A stretch of DNA of 64,000 nucleotides from Pipra filicauda (taxonomy: Eukaryota > Chordata > Aves > Passeriformes > Pipridae), in assembly GCF_003945595.2 (NCBI RefSeq), contig NW_024104421.1, forward strand, positions 5,394,001-5,458,000, written 5' to 3'. The notes beneath the pieces are model-generated. The model did no database searches, was not told the DNA's origin, and was given only the letters and a program-made list of their open reading frames with translations. Below are positions 59,101 to 64,000 of this stretch, one piece after another. The translations under genes and the position numbers were made by a program. Within the stretch, counting starts at the first letter, position 1. Every line of letters begins with the position of its first letter.

Positions 59101-62100
59101 TTCTCAGGAGAAAAATAATTAGAAAGGTTAATGCAATCCACTCTGTAAAAGACTTCAAACTCATTTGCTTGGAGACGTGAAGCAGATGCTTTGTTCACAA
59201 AGCTATATTAAATTAGCCCTGGGGGTGTCCCATTACTGTTTCTCAAGTACAGCAAAACCAGCAAATTAAATATATATCAGTTTTAAATATTGACGATAAA
59301 GTTGGCTTTCAAGTGTGCACAGTGCCCCATGCAAACCACTGTAGTTTTACTGCATGCTTTGTTTCACACAGACCTTAAAAGAGAGAAAATAGGAATTGCA
59401 GTTTTTTCATACTAAAACAGTAGATCTCCTTGGATAGGCTTTATAGGAATGTGATTTTAACAGGATGGCAGAATCAGTTCTGAAAGCCTTGACCAGCAAG
59501 CCAGTTCCTTGCAATCACTGGAGACCAGCTTTGGGAGCAATTTCCTGTTGAGGTAAACTGTCAGAGCCAATTGGCTGCCCTGGCTGAGAAGGGTTGCTCA
59601 TTTTTTGTGGAGTGGTTTTCAGGACAGGCTGTGTGTGCATACAGAATTGTGAAAGGCCTCATCCTGCTCTTTTTGGGCTTTCTCATACTACTTGTGCTGG
59701 GCCATGAGAAGATGAAGTGTACTGGGAGTCTGACCCAGCAGCTGTTTCTTGGTTGGTATTGCCAGGGCAGTGCAACAGCTTCTACCAAGTTAACTCTGGC
59801 ACAGTGACAGTACTACTCACCTGACACAAATCACATCCGTGGCTCTCACTCATCATCTGTTTGTGCCTGTCTGGCTAAAATTTTGTCTGTGGTTCCAACA
59901 TGCAAACTTCCTTGCAGGATGTTATAACCCAGACATTTCACCCAGAAGAGGCTGAGGCTAGTCCTTTGTGGAAAAAAACTTTTTGATTAAGTGTTTCAAA
60001 GCTAGATAAATCTGTTATTGGGCTGCATATAAAAACAGTCTTAATCTCCCATCAGTTTTAGAAGCATTGCTTATGCTGATCATGTTTCCTCCTGGTAATC
60101 CACATGGGAAATAGATTTTACAGCACAAAAACCCTAGTTCAGGTAATGGTGTGAGTGTACCTTGAACCTGTTGTGACCCCACTGTCACTGCTAATGTGGG
60201 CTGAGTTGCTGGAGAGATGCAGAAAAATGATTAAAATGGGAAATTTAAGTTCTGTGAGTTGCCTCTCCTTGAGGTTAGCAGTTCCATCAGTTATTTCAGT
60301 TACAATAGGTTTGTTATCTCTGCAAATAACTTTTCACTACTGAAAGCATGGCCACCCTTGTGCTGGGATTAAGGCAGAAATTTGCAAGGAACGGAGGTAA
60401 ATTTGGGGCTAAGATAAGAGAAGCTGTTTCTCCAGAAAGCATTGCAGAGGAATTTATGCAGTTTAATGTGTTTCTTGATCATTGCTTGAGCCAAGATCTC
60501 ATATATTTTCTCAGGCTGATGGGACAGGAATATAAAACTTCTACATTTTATTATCTTGTTCTATATGCTCAAATTTATTACTTCCCCTTTGTCTGGCTAA
60601 ACTCAAAGATATATGATATAGGTAAAGTTACTTGGCATAAATACAGAAATGCAGATGCAGATTTCTTAATGGAATGTGAGGTTTTCATTTTAGCACTTCA
60701 CTTCCTCCCAGGTCTTCTGTCTAGGTGACCCTGCTTTATTTTTTTTTTTTTTTTCCATTGCTGCATTCCTGGCATCTGAAATGTGATTTATTTGTCTTCT
60801 GTCTCCGAAGACATTACAACACCTGTGCTAGTAGTGATACCCTTCCCAGTAACTCTTGTTTGGCCACCCCTTTCAACAGTTTGAGCTCAAGCAAATTTGT
60901 CTCAGCTCAGGAAAGAGGAAGGTCTGCCTTTTCAGCCTCCATCTTCTTCTCTCCCTTCTCCCCCAGGCTTTCTCCCATGGAAAATGGGAATCTTCCTCTA
61001 TAAAATCAGTGTGGGATTCCCAGGCATGGTCTACCTTACTGAGGGGCTTTCTGCACAAGTCATACTCCTTTGACTGGCATCTTACTCTCCTCAGACTCAA
61101 AGTTCACATACTCCATATTAATCGAAATATCCCCCAAATTATGTGTAACTGAAAGGAAGGGTGGCCTGTGCTATTCGTTTGTTATCTCCTCACTTAACAA
61201 GAAGTTCTGTGGAAGGGAGTCTTGCCTAAGGAGTTGCTATCTTTCTGGAGTTCCTGGGAAAGTTTCAGAAGCCAGTTTCTTATCTTCGAGAATGTTTGGT
61301 ATCTGGCTTAGTACCAGCAGCCTTGGTCTTGGTCTACATTGGAAAATGTAATGAAGTCCAGGCCAGCCCATTCACAAAAATACATTAAAATGGAGGAGAC
61401 AACAGGCTTGAACTGTTTTGCTGAATGTGAAATTAAATGTAAAGGTATTTTCCAGGCACCTGGCATAACAGAAAATTCAAAAAACCAGTATCAAACCAAA
61501 CCAAAGCCACACTCTCCCTCTCCCTCTCTCAAAAAAAGCCTCTCCCAAAACCAGAAAAAAAAAACAAAGGAAAGAGATGCTGATAGGATTCACACCACTG
61601 AAATTCTCTGGCTGTGTCACCACCACAGGCTGTGTGTGGCCATAAGTTACCATTCATCTGAGGAGACACAAAGAAGTTTAGGACTGACACATCAGTGTCT
61701 TCTGGGTCTTCAGGCTCCCACAACACAGCCAGGTTACTCTCACTTGAGCTAAAAGGCACCCTCCAGTAATGAGGCCTGTTGGCTTCAGCTAACTCACCTA
61801 TGGTATATGAACCTGGATATTGTCATCTTCCTGATCCCATATTGCTCCTCATCATCCTACTCTTATTTTCTGAACTCTGCTATCCTACTCTCTTTTTAAC
61901 CCTGCATTGGTTTCCCAATATAATGTGACTGCAAAGTGACTCCTACAGAACTATACAAGGCACTAAAATCATGCCTTTAAAGGCTGAGGTGCTGGTATGC
62001 ACGAGGGAGTTTGTAGCCAAACTGCTTTTACTTCCTCAGCGGTAATATTGCATGTTGAATAGAGTGACAGGGTCAAAAGTGTCCTTTTCTGGCTTAATTC

Positions 62101-62820
62101 CTTCCTCTCACCATTTGCACATGCTTGTTTTGTAGGAAACAAGAGCATGTTCCAAGAGCAGCATCTCTGACCCCAACAACTTCTTCTCATTCCCCACAGG
62201 GTCTCAAGTGCTGAACACCATCTGATAGGACTGTCACAGAGGAGTTTCACCTATCAAAGGTATTGTATAATGAAAAGGAATAAGAGTATTTGGTTAAAAA
62301 TGCGTTTACCCCACTTTTAGGCTTTTTCTATTTTATTTTTTTTAATGATTGTTTTCACAGCCGGAATAGGGGTACTTGCACATGAAACTGCAGACAATAG
62401 TTCTTAACTTTTGATGGGTAAACATTGATTTTATTCTTGTAATTCCTCTTGTTTTACTTGGATGCCTTCTTATCTAAATCAGAGGCCCTGTGAGATCCCA
62501 AAACAATACTCTTACTTTGTTATGTAGCAGCCTGTCAGGTTTGATTTCCTAAATATGCTTCAAGTAACATCCACACCCTAAAAGCTTTTAATAGTTTAAT
62601 TCTGTTATGTCAAGGCTGCTAACCTTGATGTCAAAAAGCTCTCTGGTCCAGCTTCTATTAACTAAATCTGCTTTGTGTTGCTACGTGTCTTCTTGCAAAA
62701 TTCCTGGAAAAGTGATTAATACGTTGGCGATTAGGAAAGTACAGGAGTCCACCCTTCTGAAGAAACTGGGATTTACAAGACAGGGTGGGGTTACTAGAAC
62801 TTTGTCAAACAAAGGGTTTA
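50140..62820. other. Apparently gene-free region
   Basis: No exon with family resemblance was seen on either strand. The human neighbour PKP2 would be expected further along on the minus strand, but no armadillo-repeat exon was recognised. The longest open frame, 60348-60728 plus (126 codons), resembles nothing known to me. A moderately GC-rich patch at 55650-55930 was not identified. The region may contain conserved non-coding elements, which cannot be judged without alignment. Confidence 0.5.
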
Positions 62821-62821
62821 A

Positions 62822-62972
62822 TGAAAATCGTAGAACGATTTGGATTGGAAGGGACCTTTTAAAGGCCATTTGGTTCATCCCCCCTGCAATAAGCAGGGAC
62901 ATCAACTAGATCAGATTGCTCAGAGCCCCATCCGACCTGGCCTTGAATGTTTCCTGGGATGAGGCATGAGAA
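62822..62972 (-). mobile_element. CR1 LINE 3' fragment
   Basis: The plus strand shows the reverse complement of the CR1 tail: ggattggaagggacctttta, gcagggacatcaactagatc, cagagccccatccgacctgg, then a truncated end. 5'-truncated and non-coding. Confidence 0.9.
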
Positions 62973-63380
62973 GGAAGCTGTTACCTCCGGAAATCTGCTG
63001 TTCAGCAGCGCAGGAATTCTGATTAATTGCTCCTGGAAATGTTATGTAACACCTTCATGAAAACTGTAACAAGACCTGGACTGCCTGGTCCCTCCTACCA
63101 ATGCTCTGGAAGCATGTAGGCCTGTTGTGTTTTGTTACCTTGGGCCTAAATATTTGTGGCACCATCGGTAAAAGAGAGATTGGCTGGTCCTACCATGCTG
63201 CATCACAGAGGAACACACCATGTGTGCTCTCTGAGCTCCTGGGGTGGGTGAGGGACACAGGTTTAACTGCGGATCTCCCACCTCTGGGGTGTGCTATCTC
63301 TGAGGTCACTGGGGAATTTTGTGCATCTCCAGTGCATTTTATTTATTTGTGTCCTCCACTTCCTTTTGCTTCTGATAATA

Positions 63381-63381
<1 letters not shown>

Positions 63382-63412
<31 letters not shown>
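63382..63412. repeat. Poly(A) run of 31 bases
   Basis: Uninterrupted A tract. It could be the tail of a retroposed sequence, but no recognisable insert precedes it. Length is liable to sequencing error. Confidence 0.9.
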
Positions 63413-63414
<2 letters not shown>

Positions 63415-64000
63415 AAAAGAAAAAGCTAAAAGTAGGAAATATTGTATTCAGTCCAAAATACAATTTTATTTTTTTTTGTCTCAAAATGAGATGGTTTCTC
63501 TTTTGTTGTAAATCTTAATTGAGACCTTTTTCAGGGTTTCTGAGATGGTGGTTTCTTACCTGATGCTATCGAGATTTGGTTTGTAAGAGAAATCACCATG
63601 CTTTTGCTTCCAGGGAAAATGGGTTAATATTACTGGGTTTCTGCTCTGCAGTGGCAGAGTGGGAGTACATGCCCAGCAAGTAGGGAAAAAGTTGCAGGGC
63701 TGAGTGGAGTCAAGGACACAGAACTGCTTGTGTTCAAATCAGCAGGCAGGAGCAGAGAGACGCTGCTCTTCCCACTCTGTCCGGGGTGCTGGAGCGGAGG
63801 TGCTGCAGCCTGGGCTTGCTCCACCCTCAGTCCCTGCACAGAGCTGTGCTGCAGCCGTGCTGCCATGAGGGGTGAGGTGGCACCAGGTGCAAGGTGGCAG
63901 CAGTGAGGCTGGATCCTTTGCATCAGTGACCCTGCTGAAAATAATTTCTGGCGTGGCAGCCCCTTGCTGCTCCCCTGGGCTGCTTCCAGCGAACACGGTG
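63413..64000. other. Right edge, no gene recognised
   Basis: AT-rich to about 63.6 kb, then GC-richer. Minus-strand open frames at 63630-63923 and 63739-63996 have low-complexity Ala/Ser/Pro composition and no family resemblance. Confidence 0.4.

Noticed and set aside
60348..60728. 126-codon plus-strand frame with an ATG
   Set aside because: No recognisable domain, no nearby exon structure and no repeat family; length alone is not enough in 14 kb of AT-rich sequence.
61339..61752. 137-codon Lys/Gln/Ser-rich frame
   Set aside because: Low-complexity A-rich and CT-rich sequence explains it; no splice or family support.

Overview
The window is vertebrate nuclear DNA, most likely from a bird. 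The genes are split by GT-AG introns, the interspersed repeats are almost all CR1-type LINE fragments, and the gene pair DNM1L then YARS2, tail to tail, is the known amniote (human 12p11) arrangement. The species cannot be named from the sequence alone.

Layout. (1) 1-~12.7 kb, plus strand: the 3' part of DNM1L, the mitochondrial and peroxisomal fission GTPase. Nine coding exons (799-10516) give the last 322 residues, followed by a long 3' UTR. (2) 15.0-20.5 kb, minus strand: a complete five-exon YARS2 gene (mitochondrial tyrosyl-tRNA synthetase, 483 aa deduced) that starts in a GC-rich CpG island with a degenerate minisatellite just upstream. (3) ~11.0-28.1 kb: a chain of locus-specific duplications. 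The block holding the DNM1L 3' UTR and the last YARS2 exon recurs at 22.1-26.6 kb and in part at 26.6-27.9 kb, and leaves an intact but orphan copy of YARS2 exon 5. (4) ~29-50 kb, plus strand: two tandem multi-exon genes related to CDADC1 (cytidine and dCMP deaminase domain protein, a dCTP deaminase in vertebrates). They share exon order and intron phases, but their proteins have diverged strongly. (5) ~50-64 kb: no gene recognised, apart from one CR1 fragment and a poly(A) run.

How the genes relate. DNM1L and YARS2 both serve mitochondria, but their adjacency is old synteny, not an operon. The tandem CDADC1-like pair is the notable accessory content. Each unit has an N-terminal deaminase fold that keeps PCxxC but lacks the catalytic Glu (HAV instead of HAE), and a C-terminal domain that looks catalytic. 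The upstream copy has HAE plus PCxxC; the downstream copy has CAE plus PCxxC. This pair does not lie between YARS2 and its neighbour in the human gene order, so it is either an old paralogue lost in mammals or a lineage-specific insertion.

All exon borders were deduced by eye from reading frame, splice consensus and family resemblance. First exons of both CDADC1-like genes, and one linking exon of the second, are not resolved.
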